Shown here: positions 17,703 to 25,729 of the stretch, piece after piece
Position numbering within the stretch: position 1 is the first letter of the stretch
Layout of the letters: each line of letters starts with the position of its first letter
Assembly: GCF_019977395.1 (NCBI RefSeq)
Contig: NZ_AP024660.1
Span: 2,294,001 to 2,358,000, forward strand
From: Arthrobacter sp. NicSoilC5
Lineage (GTDB): Bacteria; Actinomycetota; Actinomycetes; Actinomycetales; Micrococcaceae
Reading direction: 5' to 3'
DNA length: 64,000 nucleotides
Notes under the pieces: model-generated
Told to the model about the DNA's origin: nothing
Database searches by the model: none
The model's input: the letters and a program-made list of their open reading frames with translations, nothing else
Made by a program: the position numbers and the translations under genes

Positions 17703-19874
17703 ATGGCAAGGAAGCGGAAGCGCAGGCCCGGTTTTGGGACAGTTCTGGGACGGATCCTGGGGTTCCTCGCAGCGAGTGCCATGTGCGGCGTGCTGGCGGC
17801 CAGCCTGGTGGTGCCGGCCGTGGCAGCCGCGGGCATGGGGGTCAGTTCCTCGATCGGATTCTTCGACAGCCTGCCCGCTGAACTGACCGTGCAGCCGCCA
17901 TCGCAGGCCACCAAAGTCCTCACTTCCGACGGGCAGCAAATCGCCACCTTTTACGCGGAAAACCGCGTGAAGGTGCCGCTGGACCAGATGTCGCCCTTCA
18001 TCAAGGAAGGCATTGTCGCCATCGAGGACAGCAGGTTCTACGAGCACGCCGGTGTGGACCCGCAGGGGATACTGCGGGCAGTGGTGTCCAACCTGACCAA
18101 GGGCGGCGAGCAGGGCGCGTCCACCATCACGCAGCAGTACGTCACCAACGTCCTGAACGAGGCGCAGCTTTCGCAGGACAGGCCGGACGCGGTGGTGCTG
18201 AACGGGCAGAAGAACCTGGGCGACAAACTGCGCGAAATGAAGCTGGCCGTCACGCTGGAGAAGAAGTACACCAAGGACCAAATCCTTGAGGGGTACCTCA
18301 ATATTGTGTTCTTCAGCAGCAACGCGTACGGGATTGAAGCGGCGGCACGCTACTTCTTCAGCACCACCGCGAAGGACCTTACCCTCCCCCAGGCCGCCTT
18401 GCTGGCCGGGGTGGTCAACAGCCCCACCCTCTACAACCCGGCCACGAATCCTGATAAGTCGATCGTGCGCAGGAACCAGGTCCTGTCCGAAATGCTGCGC
18501 CTGCGCAAGATCACGCAGGCCCAGTACGATGCCGCCGTAGCCACCCCGATCCAGCTGAAGATCACGCCGCAGCAGCAGGGCTGCGCCAACGCTGCCATGG
18601 CGCCGTACTTCTGCGACTACATCTCCCATCTGATCCTGAACAATCCCGCCTACGGGCCCACCGAGGCTGACCGCGAACGGAAGCTTTACCGCGGCGGACT
18701 CACCATCACCACCACCCTGGACAGCAGGCTCCAGGCAGCCGCCCAGGCCCAGGTGGACGAAACGGCGGGCGCGAACCCGGACCGGTGGGCGGCCTCGCTG
18801 CTGACCCTGCAACCGGGCAGCGGCAAGATCCTGGCCATGGCCCAGAACACGGTCTTCCTCCCGCAACCAGGCAAGTTCGACACCAACCTGAATTTCAACG
18901 TGGATGCCAAGGACGCCCAGGGCAACGACCTGAACGGCGCCGGCGGGTTCCAGCCCGGGTCCACCATGAAGCCCTTTACCTTTGCGGAGTGGCTGAACGA
19001 GGGAAAGTCGCTCACCGCCGAAGTGGACGCCTCACGGCGGGTCTATCCTCTGGGGTTCCCGTGGAAGGACAGCTGCGGGAAGGTGCTGGGAGCGTACAGC
19101 ACGGCCCAGGCCAACCCTGCCCTCGGCGCTGCCGATGACCTGCAGAATGCGGAGGACGGCTTCTACCGCCCAATGCCCGTCAATTACGGCCTGTACAACT
19201 CGATCAACACGGCCACCTTCGCTTCGGCATCCCAGCTCGACTTTTGCGGCATCCAGAAGATGGTGGACGCCGTAGGGCTGCACAGCGGCCTGGACAGCAC
19301 CCCGGTCAACATGCATCAGCTGGGCAACCTCCTCGGCGGCACCGGCGTGGCACCCCTCACCCTGGCAAATGCCTTTGCCACCTTCGCCACGGAAGGCCGC
19401 TATTGTGCTCCCATCGCCCTGGTTGATGTCACTGATCCCTCCGGGGCAAAACTGCCCGCCCAGGCCCCCGACTGCCACGACGCCGTCAAACCCGACGTGG
19501 CTCGCGGCGTCAACTCGGTACTGCAGGACGTGCTGAAGAAGGGTTCCGGCGTCTGGATCAACCCGAAGGTGCAGGACAAGGTTCCAACAGCCGCCAAGAC
19601 CGGAACCTCGAACAACAACGGGTCCACCTGGGTAGTTGGCTACACCAGTGGCCTGGTCACGGCGTCCTTCTTCGGCGATGCCCTCGAAGGCCAAAAGCGG
19701 GCGGGGCAGAACGTCACCATCAACGGCACGTTCTACCCCCGCCTTGACGGGTACATGATTGCCGGGCCGCAGTGGGCCAACTACATGCTCAAGGTGGCAC
19801 CCCTCTACCCGGCGGGTCCATTCGCGCCGCCGCCCGCTTCGATGATTGGGCCCAATCCCAACTACAGGCCGTAG
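17703..19874 (+). CDS. Class A penicillin-binding protein (transglycosylase/transpeptidase)
   Basis: Bifunctional peptidoglycan synthase of 723 aa. A short basic cytoplasmic N-terminus and one membrane helix (about 18-44) precede the GT51 transglycosylase domain, with catalytic Glu108 in EDSRFYEHAG and GASTITQQ at 138-145. The transpeptidase domain has Ser420-x2-Lys423 in GSTMK, Ser500-Ile-Asn502 and Lys632-Thr-Gly634. The C-terminus ends in a Pro-rich tail without PASTA domains. ATG 17703 has GCTGAGGA upstream. Acts at the outer face of the membrane in wall growth; target of beta-lactams. Confidence 0.95.
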   Translation: MARKRKRRPGFGTVLGRILGFLAASAMCGVLAASLVVPAVAAAGMGVSSSIGFFDSLPAELTVQPPSQATKVLTSDGQQIATFYAENRVKVPLDQMSPFIKEGIVAIEDSRFYEHAGVDPQGILRAVVSNLTKGGEQGASTITQQYVTNVLNEAQLSQDRPDAVVLNGQKNLGDKLREMKLAVTLEKKYTKDQILEGYLNIVFFSSNAYGIEAAARYFFSTTAKDLTLPQAALLAGVVNSPTLYNPATNPDKSIVRRNQVLSEMLRLRKITQAQYDAAVATPIQLKITPQQQGCANAAMAPYFCDYISHLILNNPAYGPTEADRERKLYRGGLTITTTLDSRLQAAAQAQVDETAGANPDRWAASLLTLQPGSGKILAMAQNTVFLPQPGKFDTNLNFNVDAKDAQGNDLNGAGGFQPGSTMKPFTFAEWLNEGKSLTAEVDASRRVYPLGFPWKDSCGKVLGAYSTAQANPALGAADDLQNAEDGFYRPMPVNYGLYNSINTATFASASQLDFCGIQKMVDAVGLHSGLDSTPVNMHQLGNLLGGTGVAPLTLANAFATFATEGRYCAPIALVDVTDPSGAKLPAQAPDCHDAVKPDVARGVNSVLQDVLKKGSGVWINPKVQDKVPTAAKTGTSNNNGSTWVVGYTSGLVTASFFGDALEGQKRAGQNVTINGTFYPRLDGYMIAGPQWANYMLKVAPLYPAGPFAPPPASMIGPNPNYRP

Positions 19875-19935
19875 CCCGGCTGGCACTTCCATCCCGGCCA
19901 ATGCCGCGTCGCAGCAGGTGTGCAGAAGGATTGGC

Positions 19936-20013
19936 GTGGCCCGCCGGGGCCAGAGCGGCAAGTACTACAACGCCTTGTGCGAGCTGTTCGGGAGCACAAA
20001 CCCTTCCGCCTAG
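19936..20013 (+). CDS. Candidate small protein (25 aa)
   Basis: A short frame begins at GTG 19936 with AGAAGGA ending 5 nt upstream, a good ribosome site. It codes 25 residues including RRGQSGKYYNALCELFG and ends at TAG 20011-20013. Its stop overlaps the stop of the convergent DUF1992 gene at CTAG. An in-frame GTG at 19918 would add six residues. The aromatic/Cys content is not obviously random, but no family is recognised and there is no homology evidence here. Tentative. Confidence 0.35.
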   Translation: MARRGQSGKYYNALCELFGSTNPSA

Positions 20014-20636
20014 CCCGTGCCCTTCCAGAGGCGCTTCCACCAGGACCGCTCCGGCTCCGGCTCAGCAGGCGCCTCCACCGCGCGCGCGGTCCGGCGGCTG
20101 CGCCAGCGCTCCACTTCGTCCTCCACGTCCCGGGTCCTGGTGACCACCGGCGGGCCGCCCTGGAGCTGGCGGCGGGCGTCGATCACGCGCCGGTTGAAAT
20201 CCTGCAGGATGTCGCGGACCTGCTGCTCGGTGTACTGGGCGTCCAGCCTGGCGTCGAGTTCGGCGTCCTCAGTGCGGAGCAGGATGGCCGCCGGGCCCAG
20301 GCCGCTGATGTTCTCCCGCTGGATCAGCCCCTTCACCCACCAGTCGGGATCGTACGATTCGCCCAGGCCCGGGATCGGCTTGCCCGCGTACTTCAGGTTG
20401 TCGAACTTGCCTTGCGCCATGGCGTCGCGGACCAGGTATTCCGCCCGGGCAGCATCGCTGACTTTTTTGCGCTTCTCCCGCTCCTGCGCGTCGAGGGCGT
20501 CCAGCGCGGCTTCCTCCTCGGCACTGATGCCGGCACCACGGTATGACCGGACTTCGGCCGCACGCTCCAAGCGCTTGCGGAAATCCCCTGCGCCGCCGCT
20601 CATTGCCACCACCGCCTCTCCTCGCTTGGCCCCCAT
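20010..20636 (-). CDS. DUF1992 (DnaJ-C28-like) domain protein
   Basis: Cytoplasmic protein of up to 208 aa containing the DUF1992 domain: AMAQGKFDNLKYAGKPIPGL and YDPDWWVKGLIQREN are diagnostic. The C-terminal half is basic and charged and ends KRLWKGTG. The start is uncertain between ATG 20636 and ATG 20603; the latter has GAGGAGAGG slightly far upstream. DUF1992 proteins are linked to DnaJ-like cofactors but their role is not defined. Confidence 0.85.
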   Translation of the reverse strand: MGAKRGEAVVAMSGGAGDFRKRLERAAEVRSYRGAGISAEEEAALDALDAQEREKRKKVSDAARAEYLVRDAMAQGKFDNLKYAGKPIPGLGESYDPDWWVKGLIQRENISGLGPAAILLRTEDAELDARLDAQYTEQQVRDILQDFNRRVIDARRQLQGGPPVVTRTRDVEDEVERWRSRRTARAVEAPAEPEPERSWWKRLWKGTG

Positions 20637-20657
20637 CTTCCAGTATTCAACGGTGGG

Positions 20658-20678
20658 CTTGGGCGTTCAACGCCCAAG
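20658..20678. repeat. Short inverted repeat next to a long hairpin
   Basis: CTTGGGCGTT and AACGCCCAAG (10 nt each) flank a single C. Together with the adjacent 19-bp hairpin this makes two abutting stem-loops between two minus-strand genes. Confidence 0.55.
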
Positions 20679-20721
20679 GTGGGCGGACGACGGCGGCGCG
20701 TCCCGCCGTCGTCCGCCCACC
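20678..20721. terminator. Long hairpin with GACGACGGCGG core
   Basis: A perfect 19-bp stem (20678-20696 with 20703-20721) has a 6-nt loop. The core GTGGGCGGACGACGGCGG is shared with the hairpin at 40128-40169. It follows the SRPBCC gene and lies upstream of the DUF1992 gene, so it probably terminates the former. Confidence 0.7.
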
Positions 20722-20756
20722 CGGCGCTGTGGCAAAGGGTGGTGGTAGGTGCGCTG

Positions 20757-21254
20757 TCAGGCGTTGGCGTGCTCGGCGAGGATGCCGTCCATCTGGCCGA
20801 CCGCCTCCTTGAGTCCTTCCTCCATCCCCATCTGTATCATCTGCTCCAGCTGTTCCTCGGACTCGAAGGTGGACAGCATGGTCATCCGGGTCCGCTCCCC
20901 CAGCGGCTCCAGGGTCACCGTGGCGTGGCTGATGCCGAACTCCCCCGTGGGGTTGCCGTCGCTGTCCGCGAACCCGTCGTCGAACTGCAGCTCCCGCGGG
21001 GACTCGATGCTGGTGAACTCCCACCAGCCGTGCGCCTTGTCCCCGCCAGGTCCTGTCATGTAGTAGCTGGCCCGGCCGCCGGGAACAAAGTCATGCTTGT
21101 AGAAAGTGGCGGGATAGGTGGGCGGTCCCCACCAGCGCTCCAGCCGGCGCGGATCCTCGAAGAGCTGCCAGACCCGCTCCACGCCGGCGTCGAACTCGGC
21201 GACGAGGGTGAGGCTCAGGGCCTCCGGGTTCTTATCCGTACTGATGACTGTCAT
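20757..21254 (-). CDS. SRPBCC/AHSA1-domain protein
   Basis: Cytoplasmic START-like (SRPBCC) protein of 165 aa with a hydrophobic ligand cavity. The family opening VAEFDAGVERVWQLFEDPRRLERWWGP is cut here to its key part, ERVWQLFEDPRRLERWWG. Conserved GGWWEF-like and GEFGISHATV segments follow. AGGAAGG precedes the start. It is 12 bp downstream of an ArsR-type gene on the same strand, a widespread pair in which the regulator controls the SRPBCC gene. Ligand unknown. Confidence 0.88.
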   Translation of the reverse strand: MTVISTDKNPEALSLTLVAEFDAGVERVWQLFEDPRRLERWWGPPTYPATFYKHDFVPGGRASYYMTGPGGDKAHGWWEFTSIESPRELQFDDGFADSDGNPTGEFGISHATVTLEPLGERTRMTMLSTFESEEQLEQMIQMGMEEGLKEAVGQMDGILAEHANA

Positions 21255-21266
21255 GGCAATGCCTTC

Positions 21267-21599
21267 CTAACCTTCAGCGAGAATGTCGGCCATCCGGGCG
21301 GCCCGCTGCCGCCAGATCTGTTCAAAGTCATCGAGCAGCCGCCGGGCGTTGTGCAGTCCTTCGTGATCGCCCCGCACGATCTGCTCCCTTCCGCGCTTTT
21401 CCTTGGTGACCAGTGATGCGCGTTCCAGCACCGCCACATGTTTTTGGACGGCGGCGAAACTCATGGCGTACAGGGCTGCCAGGCCGGACACGGAGTACTC
21501 GCCCACGGTGACCCGGCGGACGATGTCCCGCCGGGTGGAGTCGGCGAATGCCTGAAAGAGGCGGTCCGTTTCGGTCTCGCTTAGCTTTTCTACAACCAT
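21267..21599 (-). CDS. ArsR-family regulator paired with SRPBCC gene
   Basis: Winged-helix regulator of 110 aa. The helix-turn-helix region includes DSTRRDIVRRVTVGEYSVSG and MSFAAVQKHVAVLERASLV. No metal-ligand Cys or His cluster is present, so a non-metal signal is likely. The ATG overlaps an 18-bp palindrome and lacks a ribosome site, suggesting a leaderless autoregulated message. The SRPBCC gene follows in the same operon. Confidence 0.88.
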   Translation of the reverse strand: MVVEKLSETETDRLFQAFADSTRRDIVRRVTVGEYSVSGLAALYAMSFAAVQKHVAVLERASLVTKEKRGREQIVRGDHEGLHNARRLLDDFEQIWRQRAARMADILAEG

Positions 21600-21608
21600 T
21601 TGGTTGTA
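21591..21608. promoter_or_regulatory. Palindrome over the ArsR start, candidate operator
   Basis: TACAACCA (21591-21598) and TGGTTGTA (21601-21608) form an 8+8 bp inverted repeat with a 2-nt spacer. It covers the start codon of the ArsR/SRPBCC operon. Position and symmetry fit an autoregulatory operator. Confidence 0.6.
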
Positions 21609-21689
21609 CGTTAGTCCCGCAGTGACGGCAGGTCAAGCGTTTTTCCTTCCTCCGGCAGCCCGGCAGCGCCGGCCGGTACCTTAGAGCCC

Positions 21690-22418
21690 ATGAGCATTTT
21701 CCTTGCCGGGGCCGGCCCGGATCCGCTGGGTTTTCCGGACGTCTTTGACCGGTTCGTGGAGGATATCCGGCGGCACGCCGCACCGGGCCGGCCTGCCCGG
21801 GTCGCCATTGCCGTGCATCACCACGGCGGAAGCCTGCAGGAGCTGGTGGAGGCCTGCGCAGGCCCGCTCCGGCCCAGGCTTGACTGTGAGGTGGTGGCGG
21901 TGCCGCTGGCAGAAGGCAGGACGGCGGATCCGGCTGGGTTCAGCAGTGTGGACGGCGTGGTGGTGGGCGGCGGATTGACGCCGGCGTACTGGAGTGGCCT
22001 CCTCCCGGCGGCCACGGCCATCTCCGGGCTGGTGGCAGGGGGCGCCCCCTATCTGGGGTTCTCCGCCGGAGCCATGGTGGCACCAGCCCGCGCGCTGATT
22101 GGTGGCTGCCGGATCAACGGGGTGGATGTGTGCGGGGAGGAGTGCTCGGAGGGCCTGGACGCAGTGGACCTTCGGGAGGGCCTGGGGCTGGTCCCGTTCG
22201 CGGTGGACGTCCACGCCGCCCAGGCCGGGACATTGAGCCGCGCGGTGGGCGCCGTGGCAGCAGGCCTGGTGGAATGGGCGGTTGCCATCGATGAGGGCAC
22301 GGCAGTGGTGCTGGAATCAGTCGGAGCCAGGGACTACGAGGTCATTGGCAGCGGCAACTGCTGGGACATCCGCACGGCAGAAGGCGGGGCGGCGGTGTCC
22401 GTGCGGACCGCCCGTTGA
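21690..22418 (+). CDS. Peptidase S51-like family protein
   Basis: Cytoplasmic alpha/beta enzyme of 242 aa related to dipeptidase E/cyanophycinase (S51). The nucleophile elbow is FSAGA with Ser125, preceded by GGGLTPAYW (93-101) that matches the family's GGNT-like turn. A His lies in VDVHAAQ near 173. Sequence similarity to classical PepE is partial, so the activity (Asp-dipeptide or isoaspartyl bond cleavage) is inferred. The gene stands alone, divergent from the ArsR pair. Confidence 0.72.
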   Translation: MSIFLAGAGPDPLGFPDVFDRFVEDIRRHAAPGRPARVAIAVHHHGGSLQELVEACAGPLRPRLDCEVVAVPLAEGRTADPAGFSSVDGVVVGGGLTPAYWSGLLPAATAISGLVAGGAPYLGFSAGAMVAPARALIGGCRINGVDVCGEECSEGLDAVDLREGLGLVPFAVDVHAAQAGTLSRAVGAVAAGLVEWAVAIDEGTAVVLESVGARDYEVIGSGNCWDIRTAEGGAAVSVRTAR

Positions 22419-22464
22419 CCGGACGGGGACCGCTGGTGGACGGCAGGGAGCCTGGGGCGCCGGC

Positions 22465-23208
22465 CTAGGCCTCGAAGTGCGTCTGGATGCTGCTTCCGGA
22501 CAGCTGTTCAATCAGTTCCTTGGCCACGTCCCGCAGCTTCCGGTTGCGGTTGCTGGAGACCTTGGTGAGGATCTCCATCGCTTCTTCCTGGGAACACCGG
22601 TTCTGCGCCATGATGACGCCGCAGGCCAGGTTGATGGCGGTCCTGCTCTCCAGGGCAGCTTCGAGGTCGTCTGCCCGGTTCTGCGCGGTGTGGATGCGGA
22701 CCGAGAGGTGCAATGTGTTGTGGGCGGCGGCGGCGAATCCCGCCGCTTTGTCGTAGACGTCTGCCGTGAACACGCCCGGCTTGGTGGCGAAGAAGTTCAG
22801 GGCAGCACTGGCTTCGCTGCTGATTTCCAGTGGCACGCCCAGGGTGCTCTGTACGCCCCGGCCTGCCAGTTCCTGGTTGTACTTGGTCCACCGGGGGTCC
22901 CGCGCGACGTCGTCGATCAGCACAGGTGCCATCTCACGCAACGCACGGATACACGGACCGTCCCCCAGCGCCTGCTCGATGAGGTCCAGTTCCAGGGCCC
23001 GGGCACTGCTGCCGGCCGCAGTGGTGGGCCGGCGCCGGAGCTTCAGGGTCACCGCGCACTCAATGTCGTCACCGGCAGCCGCGGATACTGCCGCTGCCGC
23101 CATTCCCGAGAGTCCGGACAGGAACTCCACGGCATTTTTAGCACCCACCAGGACCTCCTGGAGGTTCTGGACGGTCACATCGTCGGCAGGATTCAGCATG
23201 GGGTTCAT
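22465..23208 (-). CDS. GAF-ANTAR antitermination regulator (copy 2)
   Basis: Regulator of 247 aa with a GAF-like sensor (about 20-170) including GDGPCIRALREMAPVLIDD, and an ANTAR domain (about 180-240) with SRTAINLACGVIMAQNRCSQ. The ANTAR core is close to copy 1 and copy 3. No ribosome site is evident before ATG 23208; an ATG at 23199 is also possible. A small LPASQ-family gene is divergently transcribed about 205 bp away. It probably controls mRNA leader termination in response to an unknown signal. Confidence 0.87.
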   Translation of the reverse strand: MNPMLNPADDVTVQNLQEVLVGAKNAVEFLSGLSGMAAAAVSAAAGDDIECAVTLKLRRRPTTAAGSSARALELDLIEQALGDGPCIRALREMAPVLIDDVARDPRWTKYNQELAGRGVQSTLGVPLEISSEASAALNFFATKPGVFTADVYDKAAGFAAAAHNTLHLSVRIHTAQNRADDLEAALESRTAINLACGVIMAQNRCSQEEAMEILTKVSSNRNRKLRDVAKELIEQLSGSSIQTHFEA

Positions 23209-23413
23209 CTTACGGTCGCCCGGCCCCCGCGCGGCAGCGGAGCGGGCATTTACGGGGGCTTAAGCTGAAGTCTCAGGGATCCGCTTGGACTTACGCACGA
23301 CGAAAGGCTTCAGCAACTTATGGGGAAGGCACGCCAAACGGGCAGCCCGCTGCAGTCCGCCAGCGCCTCGACGCCTGCCGGGTCGCCGGCAGGCCCGAAC
23401 TAGGAACCAGCCT

Positions 23414-23860
23414 GTGGGCTTCGATCCAAACGAGCCGGAACAACGGCGCCGGCTCCGGGCGGCCATGAAAGCCGCCGACATCTCCATTTCGGCGTTGTGG
23501 CTGAAGTACTTTGGCCTGTCCGGGGACGCGGGCGAATATGAAGTGGAGGCCTATCTGCAGGGGCTCCTCTCGTTGCCGGCAAGCCAGCGCGACCTCCTGG
23601 CACTGGCAGCGAACGAACTCATAGAGGACTTGCCGCGCCCCCGCGCCCCGTATTCCGATGACTTCTCCCGCCAACCAGGTGGTTCCCCTGCCGGGCGGTC
23701 AGATACGGGCCTGCCATCAAACACGGGCCAGTCATCAGACACAGGGCAGGCAGAGGATGCCTCCGGCCGGGGAGATGGGAACGGCCGCAGCTTCCTGCCG
23801 GACGCAGAACACGACAGTGACGGCGGGGCGGGGCCGGGGACGACGACACCCGGCCAATAG
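23414..23860 (+). CDS. LPASQ-family small protein with low-complexity tail
   Basis: Hypothetical protein of about 148 aa. Residues about 27-70 hold the block ALWLKYFGLSGDAGEYEVEA continuing to LPASQRDLL, closely matching the protein at 24098-24349. The tail is rich in Ser, Asp, Gly and Thr. GTG 23414 is chosen because AGGAA lies upstream; the frame is open from 23285 but the extra part is Arg/Pro-rich and unlike the paralogue. Divergent from one GAF-ANTAR gene and about 240 bp before the next LPASQ gene. Function unknown. Confidence 0.75.
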   Translation: MGFDPNEPEQRRRLRAAMKAADISISALWLKYFGLSGDAGEYEVEAYLQGLLSLPASQRDLLALAANELIEDLPRPRAPYSDDFSRQPGGSPAGRSDTGLPSNTGQSSDTGQAEDASGRGDGNGRSFLPDAEHDSDGGAGPGTTTPGQ

Positions 23861-24097
23861 GCGGCCGGGCCGCGCGAAGGCAACCGGCCGCTATACCAGA
23901 AGGACCCCCAAGGGCGTAGTGTCAAACGTAGGAGATTTCGGGATGGCACCAGGATCCGGAGGTTGAATGCACGGGCCGAACGCGCCAAGAGCGGGCGGCC
24001 GCCAGCCAGGAAAAGCAATATCTGGCGCAATTATGGATCGAGGCCAGATGGCCGGGAACAATGCGCTGACCACCGCCGGGCCATTGGGACCGCAAGG

Positions 24098-24349
24098 ATG
24101 AACGCCGACTGGACCGGGGACCCTGACCAACTGCAGGAAGCCGACGAGCAGCGAAGGGACGTGGCCCGGCGTTTCCGCGAGACGCAGCTACCGATGCTGA
24201 AACTGTGGACGTACTACTACGGCCTCGGCGGCGACGCTGACGAAATGTCATTCGACGCCTACCTCAACGAAGCGCTCCACCTTCCGGCCTCCCAGGTGGG
24301 ATTGATTGCCACGGCCATGAGGGAACTGTCAGCGGGCGAGGACCAATGA
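24098..24349 (+). CDS. LPASQ-family small protein, coupled to GAF-ANTAR gene
   Basis: Hypothetical soluble protein of 83 aa. Shared features with the 23414 protein are LW-x2-Y-x-GL-x-GDA, AYL and LPASQ, over about 45 residues. Its stop overlaps the ATG of the GAF-ANTAR gene (ATGA at 24346-24349), so the two are translated together. AAGG abuts the ATG too closely to be a good ribosome site, leaving the start less certain. The tight pairing suggests it modulates the ANTAR protein. Inference. Confidence 0.78.
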   Translation: MNADWTGDPDQLQEADEQRRDVARRFRETQLPMLKLWTYYYGLGGDADEMSFDAYLNEALHLPASQVGLIATAMRELSAGEDQ

Positions 24350-25113
24350 CCGGCAGTGACGGGCAGCCCTTCCCGGACCCCGACGAACTGCCGCTGGAGG
24401 CAGCAGAGCTGTCCTTGCAGCAACTGGTGCTGGAAAGCCCGGACATCAAGGCGTTCCTGACTGAACTGGCAATCCTGGCAAGTACGCGGCTGTCCGGCCC
24501 CGGGAACACGATCCACAGCGGCGTCACGGTGCTGCGGCACAAGCGGCCCCAGGCCGTAGCGGCAAGTGACGCTGCGGCGCGGGCCCTTGACGAGCTGCAA
24601 AACGGATTCGGCCAGGGCCCCTGCCTTACCGCGCTCCGGCAGGGAACCACCCTCCTTGTGCCGGACCTGTCCGCCGAGGACCGCTGGAGACCCTATATCC
24701 GGACGGCTGCAGCGCACGGCGTGTCCTCCATCCTCGCCGTCCCGCTGGACCTGGCGGGGGAGGCAGAAGCGGTGCTGAACCTCTACTCAGGCCGCAGCAA
24801 CGGGTTCTCCGGCGAGGACGTCGCCACCGTGGAGTCGTTCGCGGCCCAGGCGGCCAGTTCCCTGCGGCTGATCCTGCGGATTTCGCAGCTCAGGGAAGCC
24901 AGGAATGACCTCACCGCCGCAATGCAGTCACGCACCGTGATCGACATGGCCGTGGGCGCGATCATGGCCCAGAACCGCTGCGACCGGGATACAGCCTTCA
25001 GCATCCTCACGCGGGCCTCGAGCACCAGGAACATCAAGCTGCGGGACGTGGCCGCCACGGTCATTACGTCGATTTCAGGGGAAGAGAGGATTACTGCCTA
25101 CTTCGACGAGTAG
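24346..25113 (+). CDS. GAF-ANTAR antitermination regulator (copy 3)
   Basis: Regulator of 255 aa. The GAF-like domain (about 25-175) contains GFGQGPCLTALRQGTTLLV and LNLYSGRSNGFSGED; the ANTAR domain (about 188-245) contains SRTVIDMAVGAIMAQNRCDR. Strongly similar to copy 1 at 3858. It is translationally coupled to the preceding LPASQ gene. No receiver domain, so a GAF ligand or protein partner is the likely signal input. Confidence 0.9.
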   Translation: MTGSDGQPFPDPDELPLEAAELSLQQLVLESPDIKAFLTELAILASTRLSGPGNTIHSGVTVLRHKRPQAVAASDAAARALDELQNGFGQGPCLTALRQGTTLLVPDLSAEDRWRPYIRTAAAHGVSSILAVPLDLAGEAEAVLNLYSGRSNGFSGEDVATVESFAAQAASSLRLILRISQLREARNDLTAAMQSRTVIDMAVGAIMAQNRCDRDTAFSILTRASSTRNIKLRDVAATVITSISGEERITAYFDE

Positions 25114-25339
25114 CTGTGGCGCCGGTCACACGTGATGAGATTCACTCGCAACAAATGCGTGATTTGGTTGAGCAGGCCCGTCCGCCATGGGCACTATGGA
25201 TAGGCAGGGCCGGAATATCCGCCCTTGACATCCTGGTGACGCAACGAGGCCCACCGGTGAGCGCAGGCCACCGACCCTCCGAGCGCGGACAGGCCATTGC
25301 CGGGGACACAACCGGCTTGACACAGGAAAGTACTGAACA

Positions 25340-25534
25340 ATGACGTTTAACACTGCCGAATCCGTGACGCTGAAGATCTGGGACCGGACTTCCCTCCACG
25401 AGACCCTCGATTCCGCGGTCTCCGACCTCTCCGCGCGCCACAACACCACCACCTGCCGCATCGCCGTCACCTGCAGCGGACCTAACACCTTCACCTTAAG
25501 CGTCCGCGGGAACGAGCCGGCACTGGCCCTCTAA
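25340..25534 (+). CDS. Hypothetical small protein (64 aa)
   Basis: A 64-aa frame with strong G/C third-position bias and AGGAAAG 9 nt before ATG 25340. A perfect terminator follows 16 nt after the stop. The sequence (TLHET-like helix, then TCRIAVTCSGPNTFTLSV) looks like a small alpha/beta fold with two Cys. No family recognised. The 226 bp before it carry TTGACA-like elements and probably its promoter. Confidence 0.7.
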   Translation: MTFNTAESVTLKIWDRTSLHETLDSAVSDLSARHNTTTCRIAVTCSGPNTFTLSVRGNEPALAL

Positions 25535-25550
25535 GCGGCCCGCTCGCACA

Positions 25551-25598
25551 GGGCGTTGACGACGGCGGGCCCAACCCGCCGTCGTCAACGCCCTTTTT
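25551..25598 (+). terminator. Rho-independent terminator with GACGACGGCGGG core
   Basis: A perfect 19-bp stem (25551-25569 with 25575-25593) and 5-nt loop are followed by five Ts. The core GACGACGGCGGG/CCCGCCGTCGTC is the same as in the hairpins at 20678 and 40128. Confidence 0.9.
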
Positions 25599-25631
25599 GC
25601 TGCCCGGATCCGAAAGTGACGACGATCACAC

Positions 25632-25652
25632 GAAAACCTGCGTGAGGTTTTC
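25632..25652. promoter_or_regulatory. Inverted repeat upstream of asp23 operon
   Basis: GAAAACCT and AGGTTTTC (8 nt each) flank a 5-nt spacer about 80 bp before the Asp23 start. Candidate operator or alternative-sigma promoter element. Inferred from symmetry. Confidence 0.45.
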
Positions 25653-25693
25653 CGCTCCCGCTGCGTCTTACTTGTGAGGGCGCACGAGGCGCC

Positions 25694-25710
25694 CTGGAAT
25701 CCAGTTCCAG
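25694..25710. promoter_or_regulatory. Second inverted repeat upstream of asp23 operon
   Basis: CTGGAA and TTCCAG flank a 5-nt spacer immediately before the ribosome site (AAGAAGGAG) of the Asp23 gene. It could be an operator or an RNA hairpin near the start. Confidence 0.35.
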
Positions 25711-25729
25711 AACAAGAAGGAGCGACGCA

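Noticed and set aside
25116..25343. 75-codon frame between the third GAF-ANTAR gene and the 64-aa gene
   Set aside because: Although its ends abut or overlap both neighbours, third-position G/C is near 55 percent, far below real genes here, and the translation has no family look. More likely promoter DNA.
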